This document shows, in pieces, positions 27,553 through 36,742 of a stretch of DNA of 64,000 bases. The stretch's first letter is position 1. Every line of letters starts with the position of its first letter. The stretch lies in contig NZ_JACVVX010000001.1 of the NCBI RefSeq assembly GCF_014534685.1, positions 822,501-886,500 on the forward strand. Direction: 5' to 3'. Origin of the DNA: Oryzicola mucosus. GTDB taxonomy: Bacteria > Pseudomonadota > Alphaproteobacteria > Rhizobiales > Rhizobiaceae. The position numbers and the translations under genes are program-made. The notes under the pieces are model-generated. The model did no database searches, was not told the origin of the DNA, and saw only the letters and a list, made by a program, of their open reading frames with translations.

Positions 27553-29169
27553 ATGGCCGTCGCTTCCAAAAAAATTCCTGCTCCCGATCTCGTCCCACTG
27601 CGGCGTGCGCTGCTGTCCGTGTCCGACAAGACCGGGCTCGTCGATTTCGCCCGGGCGCTGTGCAATATCGACGTCGAGCTTGTGTCGACCGGCGGTACGG
27701 CCAAAAGCATCGCGGAGGCCGGCCTTGCCGTCCGCGACGTCTCGGAGCTGACCGGGTTTCCGGAAATCATGGACGGGCGGGTCAAGACGCTGCATCCGTC
27801 GGTGCATGGCGGGCTGCTGGCCATCCGTGACGACGCCGAGCACGCGGCTGCCATGACTGAGCACAACATTCAGCCAATCGATCTGGTGGTGGTGAACCTC
27901 TATCCGTTCGAGGAGGTGATGCGTTCGGGCGGCGATTATGCCTCGGTGGTCGAGAACATCGACATAGGCGGCCCCGCAATGGTGCGGGCATCGGCCAAGA
28001 ACCATGCCTATGTCGCTGTTGTCACCGATCCCGCCGACTATCCCCGCTTGATCGAGGCGATCAAAGCCAACAATGGCAGCCTGCCGCTGTCGCTGCGCAA
28101 GGAACTCGCCGCCAAGGCGTTCTCGCGCACCGCCGCCTATGATGCGGCAATCTCGAACTGGTTTGCCGAGGCGCTGGAGATCGATCAGCCGAAATGGCGC
28201 GCTTTCGGCGGCAGGCTGGAGAGCGTGATGCGCTACGGCGAAAACCCGCACCAGAATGCCGGCTTCTACCTGACCGGCGAACAGCGTCCGGGCGTCGCCA
28301 CCGCGCGGCAGCTTCAGGGCAAGCAGCTGTCTTACAACAACATCAACGACACCGATGCCGCCTTCGAACTGGTCGGCGAGTTCGACCCTGTCCGCACGGC
28401 GGCCGTCGCCATCATCAAGCATGCCAACCCCTGCGGCGTGGCGGAAGGCGGCACGCTGAAGGCCGCCTATGAGAAGGCGCTGGCCTGCGACCCGGTCTCG
28501 GCTTTCGGCGGCATCGTGGCGCTCAACCGCATTCTCGACGCCTTGGCCGCCGAGGAGATCGTCAAGATTTTCACCGAAGTGATCATCGCCCCCGACGCCA
28601 CAGAAGAGGCGCGCGCCATCGTGGCGTCCAAGAAGAACCTGCGCCTGCTGGTCACCGGCGGGTTGCCGGATGCGGACCGCGCCGGTCTCACGGTCAAGTC
28701 GGTGGCGGGCGGATTGCTGGTACAGTCGCGCGATAACGCCATCGTCGACAATCTGGAACTGAACGTGGTGACCAAGCGCCAGCCGACACAGCGCGAATGG
28801 GAAGACCTGAAATTCGCCTTCCGCATCGCCAAGCACGTCAAGTCCAACGCCATTGTCTACGCCAGGGACCTCGCCACGGTGGGCATTGGCGCCGGCCAGA
28901 TGAGCCGTGTGGATTCCTCGCGCATCGCCGCCCGCAAGGCGCTCGATGCCGCCGAGGTAGCGGGCCTGAAGGAGCCACTAACTGTCGGCTCGGTGGTGGC
29001 ATCGGATGCGTTCTTCCCCTTTGCCGATGGCCTGCTTTCGGCCATCGACGCGGGCGCGACCGCGGCGATCCAGCCCGGCGGCTCGATGCGCGACGACGAG
29101 GTCATCGCTGCTGCCGACGAACGCGGCATCGCCATGGTGTTCACCGGCGTGCGGCACTTCCGGCACTAG
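27553..29169 (+). CDS. purH: Bifunctional AICAR formyltransferase / IMP cyclohydrolase
   Basis: A 538-residue enzyme that performs the last two steps of purine synthesis: formylation of AICAR with 10-formyl-THF, and ring closure to IMP. The N-terminal cyclohydrolase domain begins SVSDKTG (residues 22-28) and the formyltransferase domain has [12 protein letters not shown] and the catalytic KHANPCG. The start MAVASKK matches family length. The 157-bp leader after the heparinase gene shows no riboswitch I can recognise, apart from a short direct repeat of GGCCCC. Confidence 0.96.
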   Translation: MAVASKKIPAPDLVPLRRALLSVSDKTGLVDFARALCNIDVELVSTGGTAKSIAEAGLAVRDVSELTGFPEIMDGRVKTLHPSVHGGLLAIRDDAEHAAAMTEHNIQPIDLVVVNLYPFEEVMRSGGDYASVVENIDIGGPAMVRASAKNHAYVAVVTDPADYPRLIEAIKANNGSLPLSLRKELAAKAFSRTAAYDAAISNWFAEALEIDQPKWRAFGGRLESVMRYGENPHQNAGFYLTGEQRPGVATARQLQGKQLSYNNINDTDAAFELVGEFDPVRTAAVAIIKHANPCGVAEGGTLKAAYEKALACDPVSAFGGIVALNRILDALAAEEIVKIFTEVIIAPDATEEARAIVASKKNLRLLVTGGLPDADRAGLTVKSVAGGLLVQSRDNAIVDNLELNVVTKRQPTQREWEDLKFAFRIAKHVKSNAIVYARDLATVGIGAGQMSRVDSSRIAARKALDAAEVAGLKEPLTVGSVVASDAFFPFADGLLSAIDAGATAAIQPGGSMRDDEVIAAADERGIAMVFTGVRHFRH

Positions 29170-29195
29170 CGCCAGGCTTTCGTCAGCTAAGCCTT

Positions 29196-29864
29196 TCAGC
29201 GATACACGCTGCGCGGAGCGCCGTATTTGGCCACCGCTGCGAGAACGACGCCGAGCATCAGGGCGTTGAGTGTGTGCCAGAGGAAATGCGTTCCGATCGG
29301 CAGCGCCTCGCAGACGATCGGATCTATCATCCGAAAGCTAACCGAGCCGATGAAGATCATCGCGGCGATGATGTTGTACCATCCAGCCGGATTCCCGCTG
29401 CGGATGACGAGGATGCCGAAAAAGATCAGCGCCAGGAAGGGGGGCAGGTAGCCGGTGCTGCCGTTGGTGGCGAGCCGCAACCAATCCGGCACCATGTAGG
29501 TTGCGAAGCCGACGACGGCATAAAACGCAAGGAAGATCGCAATCGCCTTGCCCCAGCGCATGCCCATGAAGCGGCGCAGGCAGAACAGCGTGTATGCGAG
29601 GGTGAACGTCGCGATGGGGACGATGTCGGCCCAGATGGTGAGCCGGTTGGCGAAGCTGTGGAACAGGCCCGAGCCTATGCCGATGGCGACCACCCACCAG
29701 CCCATCAGCTCAGCGAAGCCGCCCGTTCGGCGCTGACGAACCTGATAAATGCCCCAGAGACCCGCGGCAACGAAGAACAGGTTGGACAGGAAATTGACCG
29801 GTTCCGACCAGAAGCCGGCATCGAGTCGCTCGCAATAGAGGTCGATCGAGGCGAAAAGGTCCAT
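29196..29864 (-). CDS. Ceramidase-domain membrane protein (CREST family)
   Basis: A 222-residue protein with seven predicted membrane segments. The alkaline-ceramidase signature residues are present: YCERLDAGFWSEPVN at the N-terminus, GSGLFHSFANRLTIWADIV (His, Asp) in the middle, and GTHFLWHTLNA (two His) near the C-terminus. CREST-family members are zinc-dependent membrane hydrolases; a bacterial substrate is not established. Convergent with purH (26 bp apart) and divergent from the DUF1223 gene. Confidence 0.85.
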   Translation of the reverse strand: MDLFASIDLYCERLDAGFWSEPVNFLSNLFFVAAGLWGIYQVRQRRTGGFAELMGWWVVAIGIGSGLFHSFANRLTIWADIVPIATFTLAYTLFCLRRFMGMRWGKAIAIFLAFYAVVGFATYMVPDWLRLATNGSTGYLPPFLALIFFGILVIRSGNPAGWYNIIAAMIFIGSVSFRMIDPIVCEALPIGTHFLWHTLNALMLGVVLAAVAKYGAPRSVYR

Positions 29865-30052
29865 GTCGGTCTCCCATCCTGAACCTTGAGCTTTATGAAG
29901 GATTCACCAACTTTCCGTTAGTACGGGCCGGGCGCTTTGAACACCGGGTGCTAAATTTCACTGCAACGTGACTTCCTGTTGATGCTGTCTTCTGACAAAC
30001 ATCCTGCGACAAAAACAATATCAGCGAAAAGCTGCGGGATATCGGAACGACC

Positions 30053-30826
30053 ATGAGGCGCATTTCCATCACGCTGGCAGCCCTGCTGGCAGCATCGGCT
30101 GTTGCGGGGTCGGCTTTTGCCGAAGACGGTAAGCCTGTGGGCGTGGTCGAGCTGTTTACCAGCCAGGGGTGCAATTCCTGCCCGCCCGCCGACGCGCTGT
30201 TTTCCGAATATGCCAAGCGCTCCGACATCGTCGCCCTCGCCTATCACGTGAATTATTGGGATTATCTTGGCTGGCGCGACACGCTTGCAACCGAAGAAAA
30301 CACCGCGCGCCAGAACGACTATATGCGCTCCTTCAAGTCGCGGTCGGTGTATACGCCGCAGGCCGTGGTCAATGGCCGCGTTCATGTCAATGGAGCGAAG
30401 AGACAGGCGCTTGCCGATACGCTGGGCAAGATGCAGTCCGATGGCAATGGCTTGAGCGTGCCGATCAGCATCAGCAAGCAGGGGGACAGCATGCTGATCG
30501 AAACCGGATCATCGGCCGATGGCGAGTTTCCCAGTGACAAGGAAGCTCACCTTGTCCTGGTGCATTTCGATGCGCCGCGTCCGATCACCATCGATCGCGG
30601 CGAAAACCAGGGCCGCGAGGTCACCTACTGGAATTCCGTCACCGACATCCAGACGGTCGGCATGTGGCATGGCAAGGCCGCACGCTTCGAACTGCCGAAA
30701 AAGGTGATGGGCAAAAAGGGCGGATGCGCCGTCCTGCTGCAGGAAGTCGACACGGAAGGACTGCCCGGCGCCATACTCGGCGCGGTGGTTGTGCGTAACT
30801 TTGATTCGGCTGCCGCACCGCAATAG
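30053..30826 (+). CDS. DUF1223 family exported protein, thioredoxin-like
   Basis: A 257-residue protein with a signal peptide (RRISITLAALLAASAVAGSA-FA). The mature part opens with VELFTSQGCNSCPPADAL, the family signature containing a CxxC motif (CNSC), and YHVNYWDYLGWRD, then VYTPQAVVNGR. The DUF1223 fold resembles thioredoxin in its first part, so a periplasmic redox role is plausible but not shown. The gene stands alone. Confidence 0.85.
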   Translation: MRRISITLAALLAASAVAGSAFAEDGKPVGVVELFTSQGCNSCPPADALFSEYAKRSDIVALAYHVNYWDYLGWRDTLATEENTARQNDYMRSFKSRSVYTPQAVVNGRVHVNGAKRQALADTLGKMQSDGNGLSVPISISKQGDSMLIETGSSADGEFPSDKEAHLVLVHFDAPRPITIDRGENQGREVTYWNSVTDIQTVGMWHGKAARFELPKKVMGKKGGCAVLLQEVDTEGLPGAILGAVVVRNFDSAAAPQ

Positions 30827-30913
30827 CGGCATCCCATTTCAGGTCACAATTTGTACCGTTTCAGAACGGATTTTTCATTTTTATCACAGCCCCAGGCTGT
30901 CCATTCACCCCCG

Positions 30914-30928
30914 TTAACCTTCTGTTAA
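30914..30928. promoter_or_regulatory. CtrA binding box (TTAA-N7-TTAA)
   Basis: TTAACCTTCTGTTAA matches the full CtrA consensus TTAA-N7-TTAA with exactly seven bases between the half sites. It lies 128 bp before the start of the rcdA homologue. In Caulobacter, RcdA takes part in CtrA proteolysis and its gene is reported to be under CtrA control, so the position makes biological sense. Only the sequence match is seen here. Confidence 0.7.
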
Positions 30929-31056
30929 ACATAAGCTTGCCTTCAATGGGGGGTAAGCGCATTTTCCACCATCTTCTCGCAAGAGTTGGGGTCTACGCGG
31001 TCGAAACAGCCGGAACAGGCTGATATGCCGTTTAGCGGGGATGCAGGAATTTTTTG

Positions 31057-31581
31057 ATGAACGAGCCTTTCGCCACGAGCCCGAACACGATCAAGCTGGC
31101 CGAGCACCGCGTGTTCTCGCAATCCTTCAAGCCGCTCTATGAAGAGGGCATGGGGCTGGTGGAGAATGCAGCCGAATATCTCGACGGCAAAGGTCGCGCC
31201 GAGGCCAAGCGGCTGTCGCGCAACGCGGCAACGCTGTATGCGGCGGAGTCGATGCGCCTGACGACGCGGCTCATGCAGGTCGCTTCGTGGCTGCTGCTCC
31301 AGCGTGCCGCCAATTCGGGTGAAATGACCCGCGACCAGGTTGCCTCCGAAAAGGCCAAGGTTCGGCTCGATACAGCGTCGGCGCATGAAGACGCGCTTGG
31401 CTGGGGCGAACTGCCCGAAGACTTCATAGGCCTCGTCCGCCGTTCGCTGCGTCTGCAATCGCTGGTGCGGCGTATGGACGACGAAATATACGGCAACGGG
31501 TTCATGCCGTTTCCGCATCGGTCGCAGAACCCGGTTTCCGACCAGATCACTCTGCTCAACACTGCCTTCGGTCGCGGCTGA
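31057..31581 (+). CDS. rcdA: RcdA-family (DUF1465) cell-cycle protein
   Basis: A 174-residue, all-helical cytoplasmic protein of the DUF1465 family that includes Caulobacter RcdA, an adaptor that helps ClpXP degrade the cell-cycle regulator CtrA. Typical segments are SFKPLYEEGMGLVENAAEYL and a C-terminal helix with RRSLRLQSLVRRMDDEIY. I use the ATG at 31057; a TTG lies 3 bp upstream. A perfect CtrA box precedes the gene. ruvC follows after 59 bp. Confidence 0.85.
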   Translation: MNEPFATSPNTIKLAEHRVFSQSFKPLYEEGMGLVENAAEYLDGKGRAEAKRLSRNAATLYAAESMRLTTRLMQVASWLLLQRAANSGEMTRDQVASEKAKVRLDTASAHEDALGWGELPEDFIGLVRRSLRLQSLVRRMDDEIYGNGFMPFPHRSQNPVSDQITLLNTAFGRG

Positions 31582-31640
31582 CGTTTTCGGTTTGTTCACA
31601 TTTCTCTGGCTTCGTGGCGCCCGAAAGATAAGGTTCGGGT

Positions 31641-32156
31641 ATGACGGAAGCGATTCGTATCATTGGCATTGATCCGGGCCTGCGCCGCACCGGTTGGGGC
31701 GTTGTGGAAAGCCTCGGCAATTCGTTGCGTTTCATCGCGGCCGGCACGGTTCGCTCCGACGAAAAGATGAGCCTGGCGACACGGCTCTGCCAGCTGCATG
31801 ACGGGCTTTCCGACGTCATCCATTCGCTGATGCCGCATGAAGCGGCTGTGGAAGCCACCTTCGTCAACAGAGATGCCGCAGCGACCTTGAAGCTTGGGCA
31901 GGCGCGTGGGATTGCCATGCTGGTCCCGGCGCTGGCGGGCCTGGCGGTTGCCGAATATGCGCCCAATGCCGTGAAGAAAGCGGTGATCGGCGTCGGTCAT
32001 GGCGACAAGAAGCAGATCGTCATGATGGTCAAGGTGCTGATGCCCAAGGCGAGCTTCGATACCGAGGATGCCGCTGACGCGCTTGCGATCGCCATCTGCC
32101 ACACCCATCACCGGCAAAGCCCGGCCTATCGGCTCAGGGCCGAGCTGGCAGGATGA
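31641..32156 (+). CDS. ruvC: Holliday junction resolvase RuvC
   Basis: A 171-residue endonuclease that cuts Holliday junctions after RuvAB branch migration. Catalytic acids are visible: Asp11 in [14 protein letters not shown], Glu in AAVEATFVN, and the Asp pair in [15 protein letters not shown]. It is the first gene of ruvC-ruvA-ruvB, but here an intact toxin-antitoxin pair separates it from ruvA. Length and ends are normal, so the insertion does not cut the gene. Confidence 0.96.
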   Translation: MTEAIRIIGIDPGLRRTGWGVVESLGNSLRFIAAGTVRSDEKMSLATRLCQLHDGLSDVIHSLMPHEAAVEATFVNRDAAATLKLGQARGIAMLVPALAGLAVAEYAPNAVKKAVIGVGHGDKKQIVMMVKVLMPKASFDTEDAADALAIAICHTHHRQSPAYRLRAELAG

Positions 32157-32200
32157 GGTTTGTCAGTATGTTCTTGACTTGTTCACGGTCGGTGGATAAG

Positions 32201-32219
32201 TAATACCACAGAGGTATTA
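32201..32219. promoter_or_regulatory. Palindromic operator before the first vapBC module
   Basis: TAATACC-ACAGA-GGTATTA is a perfect 7-bp inverted repeat ending 2 bp before the antitoxin ATG. TTGACT at 32174-32179, with TAAGTA at 32197-32202 after 17 bp, could be its promoter, which the palindrome would overlap. AbrB-type antitoxins repress their own operon by binding such sites, so this is the likely autoregulatory operator. The module therefore has its own promoter besides that of ruvC. Confidence 0.7.
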
Positions 32220-32221
32220 CC

Positions 32222-32482
32222 ATGCGCGTGACGGAAAAAGGCCAGGTTACCATCCCCAAGAACATCCGAGACCGCCTCAACATCGAGCCGGGCATGGAGG
32301 TCGATTTCGTCCAGCGTTCGGATGGCGTCGTGGAACTTGTAAGGGTGCCGGGCGGGCGGGAAAGCGTTTTGCACCGAAGCCTTGAGGATTGGTTCGCCAA
32401 ATTGGAAGGCACAAGTGACAGCGGTCTTAACTCGGACGAGATCATGACCCTGACGCGAGGCGGCGATGGCGACGCTGATTGA
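32222..32482 (+). CDS. vapB: AbrB/SpoVT-type antitoxin (VapB)
   Basis: An 86-residue antitoxin. The N-terminal half is a swapped-hairpin AbrB domain: VTEKGQVTIPKNIRDRLNI, then PGMEVDFVQRSDGVVEL. The C-terminal half is an acidic tail ([15 protein letters not shown]) suited to block the toxin. It overlaps the toxin start by 17 bp, the usual coupling in vapBC pairs. It sits between ruvC (65 bp upstream) and ruvA, same direction. It is not closely similar to the second antitoxin at 33565-33843. Confidence 0.9.
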   Translation: MRVTEKGQVTIPKNIRDRLNIEPGMEVDFVQRSDGVVELVRVPGGRESVLHRSLEDWFAKLEGTSDSGLNSDEIMTLTRGGDGDAD

Positions 32483-32879
32483 CTCCAACATCATCATCGA
32501 CCTTTTGGAGCGTGGATCGCCTTGGAAGGATTGGGCTAGAGGCGCAATCGGCAGTGCGTTGTCGCGTGGCGGATTGATCTACAACGTCGTCATTGCGGCC
32601 GAGGTCGCACACGCGTTCAAGACGTTGGAAAACTACAACGCTGTCTTCGTCTCCGCATTGTGGACGTTCGAGAATATACCAGCGGAAGCGGCGCCGATTG
32701 CGGGTTGGGCGCATCGCGACTACCGTGCCAGAGGTGGCGGGCGTGCGCAGACCTTGCCGGATTTTCTAATCGGCGCGCATGCCAGTGTGGCCGGGCATCG
32801 CCTCATGACGCGCGATACCCGCCGCTACCGCACCTATTTCCCGCAGGTGGAGCTTGTTACTCCCGAGAGTCACTCATGA
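32466..32879 (+). CDS. vapC: VapC toxin, PIN-domain ribonuclease
   Basis: A 137-residue PIN-domain endoribonuclease. Acidic residues of the active site are all visible: Asp6 in LIDSNIIID, Glu in [11 protein letters not shown], Asp in [10 protein letters not shown], and Asp in [14 protein letters not shown]. VapC toxins cut tRNA or rRNA when the antitoxin is degraded. The gene ends 7 bp before the ruvA ATG, so ruvA is almost certainly transcribed through it. The reading frame is intact, and the toxin is likely functional. Confidence 0.92.
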   Translation: MATLIDSNIIIDLLERGSPWKDWARGAIGSALSRGGLIYNVVIAAEVAHAFKTLENYNAVFVSALWTFENIPAEAAPIAGWAHRDYRARGGGRAQTLPDFLIGAHASVAGHRLMTRDTRRYRTYFPQVELVTPESHS

Positions 32880-32886
32880 GGCCCAG

Positions 32887-33504
32887 ATGATCGGCAAGCT
32901 CAAAGGCACTGTCGACGAGATCGGCGAGGACTCATGCGTCGTCGACGTGCATGGCGTCGGTTATGTCGCGTTTTGCTCGACGCGCACGCTGGGAGCGATG
33001 CATCCCGGCGAGGCGGTGGTGTTGTTCATCGAAACCTATGTGCGCGAGGACATGATCCGGCTGTACGGCTTCCAGTCGCAGCTCGAACGCGAATGGTTTC
33101 GGCTGCTTTTGAACAACGTCCAGGGCGTCGGCGCCAAGGTGGCGCTGGCCGTGCTGTCGACGCTGACGCCGCCTGAACTCGCCAATGCGATTGCACTGCG
33201 CGACATCGCCATGGTCAGCCGCGCCCCGGGCGTCGGCAAGAAGGTGGCCGAGCGCATCGTCACCGAACTGAAGACCAAGGCGCCGGCCTTCGCGGGCGAG
33301 GCGACGGGCACCATCGGGCTCAAGCAGGAACTCGGTGAGGGCGTGGCGCCTGCGCCGATCGCGGATGCGGTTTCCGCGCTGGTCAATCTCGGCTACTCCC
33401 GCGACATCGCCGCGAACGCCATCGCATCGGCTCTGAAGACGGCGGGTGAGGACGCCGATTCCTCCAAACTCATCCGGCTCGGGCTGAAGGAGCTGGCCCG
33501 GTGA
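32887..33504 (+). CDS. ruvA: Holliday junction branch-migration protein RuvA
   Basis: A 205-residue DNA-binding subunit that forms the tetramer holding the four-way junction. Domain I begins [13 protein letters not shown], domain II has the helix-hairpin-helix pair [14 protein letters not shown] and [13 protein letters not shown], and domain III is the C-terminal RuvB-binding helix bundle ([15 protein letters not shown]). I start at MIGKLKG; an upstream in-frame start at 32854 would run back into vapC. It lies between the two toxin-antitoxin modules. Confidence 0.95.
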   Translation: MIGKLKGTVDEIGEDSCVVDVHGVGYVAFCSTRTLGAMHPGEAVVLFIETYVREDMIRLYGFQSQLEREWFRLLLNNVQGVGAKVALAVLSTLTPPELANAIALRDIAMVSRAPGVGKKVAERIVTELKTKAPAFAGEATGTIGLKQELGEGVAPAPIADAVSALVNLGYSRDIAANAIASALKTAGEDADSSKLIRLGLKELAR

Positions 33505-33564
33505 CGTGTTGCGGAGCTGAAATTCCTTACTATTACTATTGGTAGGGAAAATCAGGTGTAAGAA

Positions 33565-33843
33565 ATGAGCGTTTTAGCGACGATCACCTCAAAAGGTCAG
33601 ATTACCATCCCTAAGGAAGTTCGCCTGAGACACGATCTCAAAGCTGGCGATACCGTCGAGTTTCTTGAGGAGGGAGGGCGAACCTATGTCCGTCCTCGAA
33701 AAATCAGGGCCATAGACCTTGCCGGTATTCTTGGAAGGCCGCCTTCGGGGAAGAGCTTGGCGATCGAGGAATTCGACGATGCAATCGCGGATGCGGTCGC
33801 TGAGGAATGGGCCGAGTTCGAAGCAAGGGAGCGCGAGACGTGA
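33565..33843 (+). CDS. AbrB-family antitoxin of the second module
   Basis: A 92-residue protein with an N-terminal AbrB swapped-hairpin domain (ATITSKGQITIPKEVRLRHD; AGDTVEFLEEGGRTYVRP) and an acidic C-terminal helix (ADAVAEEWAEFEARERE) that should wrap the toxin. The stop overlaps the GTG start of the PIN toxin by 4 bp. The 60-bp gap after ruvA holds two direct copies of ACTATT (33529-33540) and A/T-rich sequence that could be a promoter. It sits between ruvA and ruvB. Confidence 0.9.
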   Translation: MSVLATITSKGQITIPKEVRLRHDLKAGDTVEFLEEGGRTYVRPRKIRAIDLAGILGRPPSGKSLAIEEFDDAIADAVAEEWAEFEARERET

Positions 33844-34235
33844 TCGGGGTCGACACTAACATTCTCCTCCCGTTGCTGGTGCACGACGATCCTGAGCAGT
33901 GTGCGAAATCTCGCGCTTTCTTTGCGCGGCGAGCGGCTCGAAGCCCGGCTTTTGTCAGCGCCGTTTCGCTTGTGGAACTCCTGTGGTTGTTGAAAAGGCG
34001 GCTTCATTACGATGGTGACAGCATCCTCGCCACAATTCGCAAGATGACGCAAAGCGCAGAGTTCCGTTTCGAGCATGGCGAAAAGTTGCGCGGTTTGCTG
34101 GAAAGGGAAGATGTCACCGCATCCGACCTGCCTGACGCCCTTATGGCCTGGTCGTGTGAAGCGGCGAAATGCGATACGGTCATGACGTTCGACAAGCGCT
34201 CTGCGCGATCGCCTTCTTCCATGGAACTTCTTTAG
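33840..34235 (+). CDS. vapC: PIN-domain toxin (VapC family) of the second module
   Basis: A 131-residue PIN-domain ribonuclease that starts at GTG inside the antitoxin stop codon. Active-site acids: Asp4 in [11 protein letters not shown], Glu in SLVELLWLL, Asp in DLPDALMAW and Asp in MTFDKRSAR. It differs clearly in sequence from the first VapC, so the two modules are not a recent duplication. Its stop TAG shares a G with the GTG start of ruvB, giving a one-base overlap, so ruvB translation depends on reading through this toxin gene. Confidence 0.92.
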   Translation: MIGVDTNILLPLLVHDDPEQCAKSRAFFARRAARSPAFVSAVSLVELLWLLKRRLHYDGDSILATIRKMTQSAEFRFEHGEKLRGLLEREDVTASDLPDALMAWSCEAAKCDTVMTFDKRSARSPSSMELL

Positions 34236-35275
34236 TGAGCCTTTCTCCCCGCCTCATCACCCCGGAAAAGCGCGGCGAGGACATCGATTCGTCGCTGCGG
34301 CCGCAGATGCTGGACGATTTCGTCGGCCAGGCTGCGGCGCGGGCCAATCTGCGGATCTTCATCGAGGCGGCGAAGGGGCGGGGCGAAGCGCTCGACCATG
34401 TGCTGTTCGTTGGCCCGCCCGGTCTCGGCAAGACGACGCTCGCGCAGATCATGGCGCGCGAACTCGGCGTCAATTTCCGCTCCACTTCCGGCCCGGTGAT
34501 CGCGAAGGCAGGAGACCTCGCAGCACTCCTGACCAATCTCGAAGAGCGCGACGTCCTGTTCATCGACGAAATCCACAGGCTCAGCCCGGCGGTGGAGGAG
34601 ATCCTGTATCCTGCGATGGAGGATTACCAGCTCGATTTGATCATCGGCGAGGGGCCGGCGGCACGCTCCGTCAAGATCGACCTGGCGAAATTCACGTTGG
34701 TCGCCGCGACCACGCGGCTCGGCCTTCTGACCAACCCGTTGCGCGATCGGTTCGGCATCCCGGTCCGGCTCAATTTCTACACCGTGGAAGAGCTCGAACT
34801 GATCGTGCGCCGCGGCGCACGCATCATGAGCCTGCCTATGTCGGACGACGGTGCGCTGGAAATCGCCCGCCGCTCGCGCGGCACGCCGCGAATCGCCGGG
34901 CGACTGTTGCGCCGGGTGCGCGATTTCGCGTCGGTTGCCAATGCGCCGATCGTCGACCGCAAGGCGGCCGACGAGGCACTACAGCGGCTCGAGGTCGATG
35001 CGCTCGGCCTCGACCAGCTCGACCGGCGCTATCTGTCGATGATCGCGATGAATTTCGGCGGCGGCCCCGTCGGCATCGAGACGATCGCCGCAGGTCTTTC
35101 CGAGCCGCGCGACGCCATCGAGGACATCATCGAGCCCTATCTGATCCAGCAGGGCTTCATCCAGCGCACGCCGCGCGGCAGAGTGCTGACGGCCAACGCC
35201 TGGCGGCATCTCGGGCTCGATGCACCGAACGAGATCGCCCAGCAGCAGATCAACCTGTTCCAGGAAGAGGAGTGA
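34235..35275 (+). CDS. ruvB: Holliday junction helicase RuvB
   Basis: A 346-residue AAA+ motor that drives branch migration with RuvA. Walker A is GPPGLGKT (residues 60-67), Walker B is LFIDEIHRL, and the C-terminal winged helix ends [18 protein letters not shown]. The GTG start at 34235 gives the normal N-terminus ([15 protein letters not shown]). This start sits on the stop codon of the PIN toxin, an arrangement created by the module insertion. The stop is 2 bp before ybgC. Confidence 0.96.
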   Translation: MSLSPRLITPEKRGEDIDSSLRPQMLDDFVGQAAARANLRIFIEAAKGRGEALDHVLFVGPPGLGKTTLAQIMARELGVNFRSTSGPVIAKAGDLAALLTNLEERDVLFIDEIHRLSPAVEEILYPAMEDYQLDLIIGEGPAARSVKIDLAKFTLVAATTRLGLLTNPLRDRFGIPVRLNFYTVEELELIVRRGARIMSLPMSDDGALEIARRSRGTPRIAGRLLRRVRDFASVANAPIVDRKAADEALQRLEVDALGLDQLDRRYLSMIAMNFGGGPVGIETIAAGLSEPRDAIEDIIEPYLIQQGFIQRTPRGRVLTANAWRHLGLDAPNEIAQQQINLFQEEE

Positions 35276-35277
35276 TA

Positions 35278-35733
35278 ATGGACGCTTCCTTGGAAGCCGG
35301 CCTGTCCGGCGCGCTGACGCCGTTCGGACATCGCCTGATGGCGCGGGTGTATTACGCCGACACCGATTTTTCCGGTGTCGTCTATCATGCGCGCTATCTC
35401 GAATTCCTGGAGCGTGGCCGGTCGGATTTCCTGCGGCTGGCGGGCGTGCATCACACCGAACTGGCCGATGGCAAGCATGGCGAAAAGATCGTCTGGATCG
35501 TCAGGCGGATGGAAATCGACTTTCGCAGTCCGGCCCGCATCGACGATATCCTGACCGTGGACACGCGCACCATCGATATTTCCGGCGCCCGCATCGTCAT
35601 GGGCCAGCAGATCCGGCGTGGCGACGATCTTTTGATCGAGGCGCGGGTCGAGGCCGCCATCATCGGTGAAAGCGGCCGGCCACGGCGGTTCCCCAAGGAG
35701 TGGATTGCCGCTTTCATGCCTTCTGCCAGCTGA
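35278..35733 (+). CDS. ybgC: YbgC-type acyl-CoA thioesterase
   Basis: A 151-residue hot-dog thioesterase of the tol-pal cluster. The signature RVYYADTDFSGVVYHARYLEF contains the catalytic Asp. YbgC hydrolyses acyl-CoA or acyl-ACP thioesters and is linked to phospholipid metabolism at the envelope. GAGGAG precedes the ATG at 35278; a GTG at 35272 overlaps the ruvB stop and is the alternative. It is part of the ruv-tol operon region. Confidence 0.93.
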   Translation: MDASLEAGLSGALTPFGHRLMARVYYADTDFSGVVYHARYLEFLERGRSDFLRLAGVHHTELADGKHGEKIVWIVRRMEIDFRSPARIDDILTVDTRTIDISGARIVMGQQIRRGDDLLIEARVEAAIIGESGRPRRFPKEWIAAFMPSAS

Positions 35734-35792
35734 TCGGCACACCGACGCGCACCTATCCCTGCGACAAAGCGCCATTCCCTGAAGCGTCGATC

Positions 35793-35808
35793 CTAACCGA
35801 TCCTTAAC
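35793..35808. promoter_or_regulatory. Possible CtrA-like box upstream of tolQ
   Basis: CTAA-CCGATCC-TTAAC matches the CtrA pattern with one mismatch in the first half site and the correct seven-base spacer. It lies about 200 bp before tolQ in a 275-bp gap that otherwise holds only a 43-codon ORF (35820-35951) which I do not believe. A cell-cycle-controlled promoter for tolQRAB is plausible, because Tol acts at division, but the match is imperfect. Confidence 0.4.
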
Positions 35809-36008
35809 CATAACGGATCATGAAGGAATCGATGAAAATGGTAAGGAATGGCTGCGGCCTTCCTTTCACCAAATTTGGCTTGGACAAGGCGGCAAACGCG
35901 TATTTTCGGGACTTTTCCGAAGGTCTGCGCGAAATGGCCTCCTTGAATTGACGGTATGCATGGACGGGACGGTGAGCCGGGTCCGAAGATGTTAGGGACA
36001 GTTTGGAT

Positions 36009-36719
36009 ATGGAAAACCTTACACTTGTCGAGCCGGCCGCCCAGTTGTCGATCTGGGCGCTCTTCTGGCAGGCCGGCTGGGTCGTCAAGCTGGTCATGAT
36101 CGGCCTGCTCGTGGCGTCGATCTGGACCTGGGCGATTATCGTCGACAAGCTCATTTCCTATGGCCGGATGCGCTCGGCGCTCAACCGTTTCGAGCAGGTA
36201 TTCTGGTCGGGACAGTCGCTCGAGGAACTCTACCGCACCCTGTCCGACCGCAAGACCACCGGCATGGCCTCGATCTTCATCGCCGCCATGCGCGAATGGA
36301 AGAAATCGTTCGAAAAGGGCGCGAAGTCGGCGCTGGCCCTGCAAACCCGCATCGACAAGGCGATGGATCTGGCGTTGAGCCGCGAGATGGAGCGCATGGA
36401 AAGCCGTCTTGGCTTTCTCGCCACCATCGGCTCGGCCGCACCCTTCATCGGTCTGTTCGGCACGGTCGTCGGCATCATGACCTCGTTCCAGGCCATTGCC
36501 GGATCGAAGTCGACCAATCTCGCGGTGGTGGCGCCTGGTATCGCAGAGGCGCTGCTGGCCACCGCCATCGGCCTGCTGGCGGCCATTCCCGCCGTCATCG
36601 CCTATAACAAGCTGTCGACCGACGCATCCAAGCTGGCATCGCGGATGGAAGGCTTCGCCGACGAGTTCTCCGCCATACTCTCGCGGCAAATCGATGAAAA
36701 GGTCCCGCAACGGGCCTGA
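36009..36719 (+). CDS. tolQ: Tol-Pal system proton channel subunit TolQ
   Basis: A 236-residue inner-membrane protein of the ExbB/MotA fold with three membrane segments: near residues 20-40 (VKLVMIGLLVASIWTWAIIV), 135-160 and 175-195. It forms the proton channel with TolR that energises TolA. The segment LGFLATIGSAAPFIGLFGTV carries the conserved Thr/Pro region. ATG at 36009; a TTG 6 bp upstream is less likely. tolR follows after 23 bp. Confidence 0.95.
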   Translation: MENLTLVEPAAQLSIWALFWQAGWVVKLVMIGLLVASIWTWAIIVDKLISYGRMRSALNRFEQVFWSGQSLEELYRTLSDRKTTGMASIFIAAMREWKKSFEKGAKSALALQTRIDKAMDLALSREMERMESRLGFLATIGSAAPFIGLFGTVVGIMTSFQAIAGSKSTNLAVVAPGIAEALLATAIGLLAAIPAVIAYNKLSTDASKLASRMEGFADEFSAILSRQIDEKVPQRA

Positions 36720-36742
36720 AACTTCAGGGGTTGGATTGAACC

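Noticed and set aside
31641-35275. The two vapBC pairs as copies of one duplicated module
   Set aside because: Both antitoxins share only the general AbrB pattern and the toxins differ along their length, so separate acquisition is more likely.
35820-35951. 43-codon ORF in the ybgC-tolQ gap
   Set aside because: No clear ribosome binding site with proper spacing, no recognised family, and it overlaps a likely promoter region.
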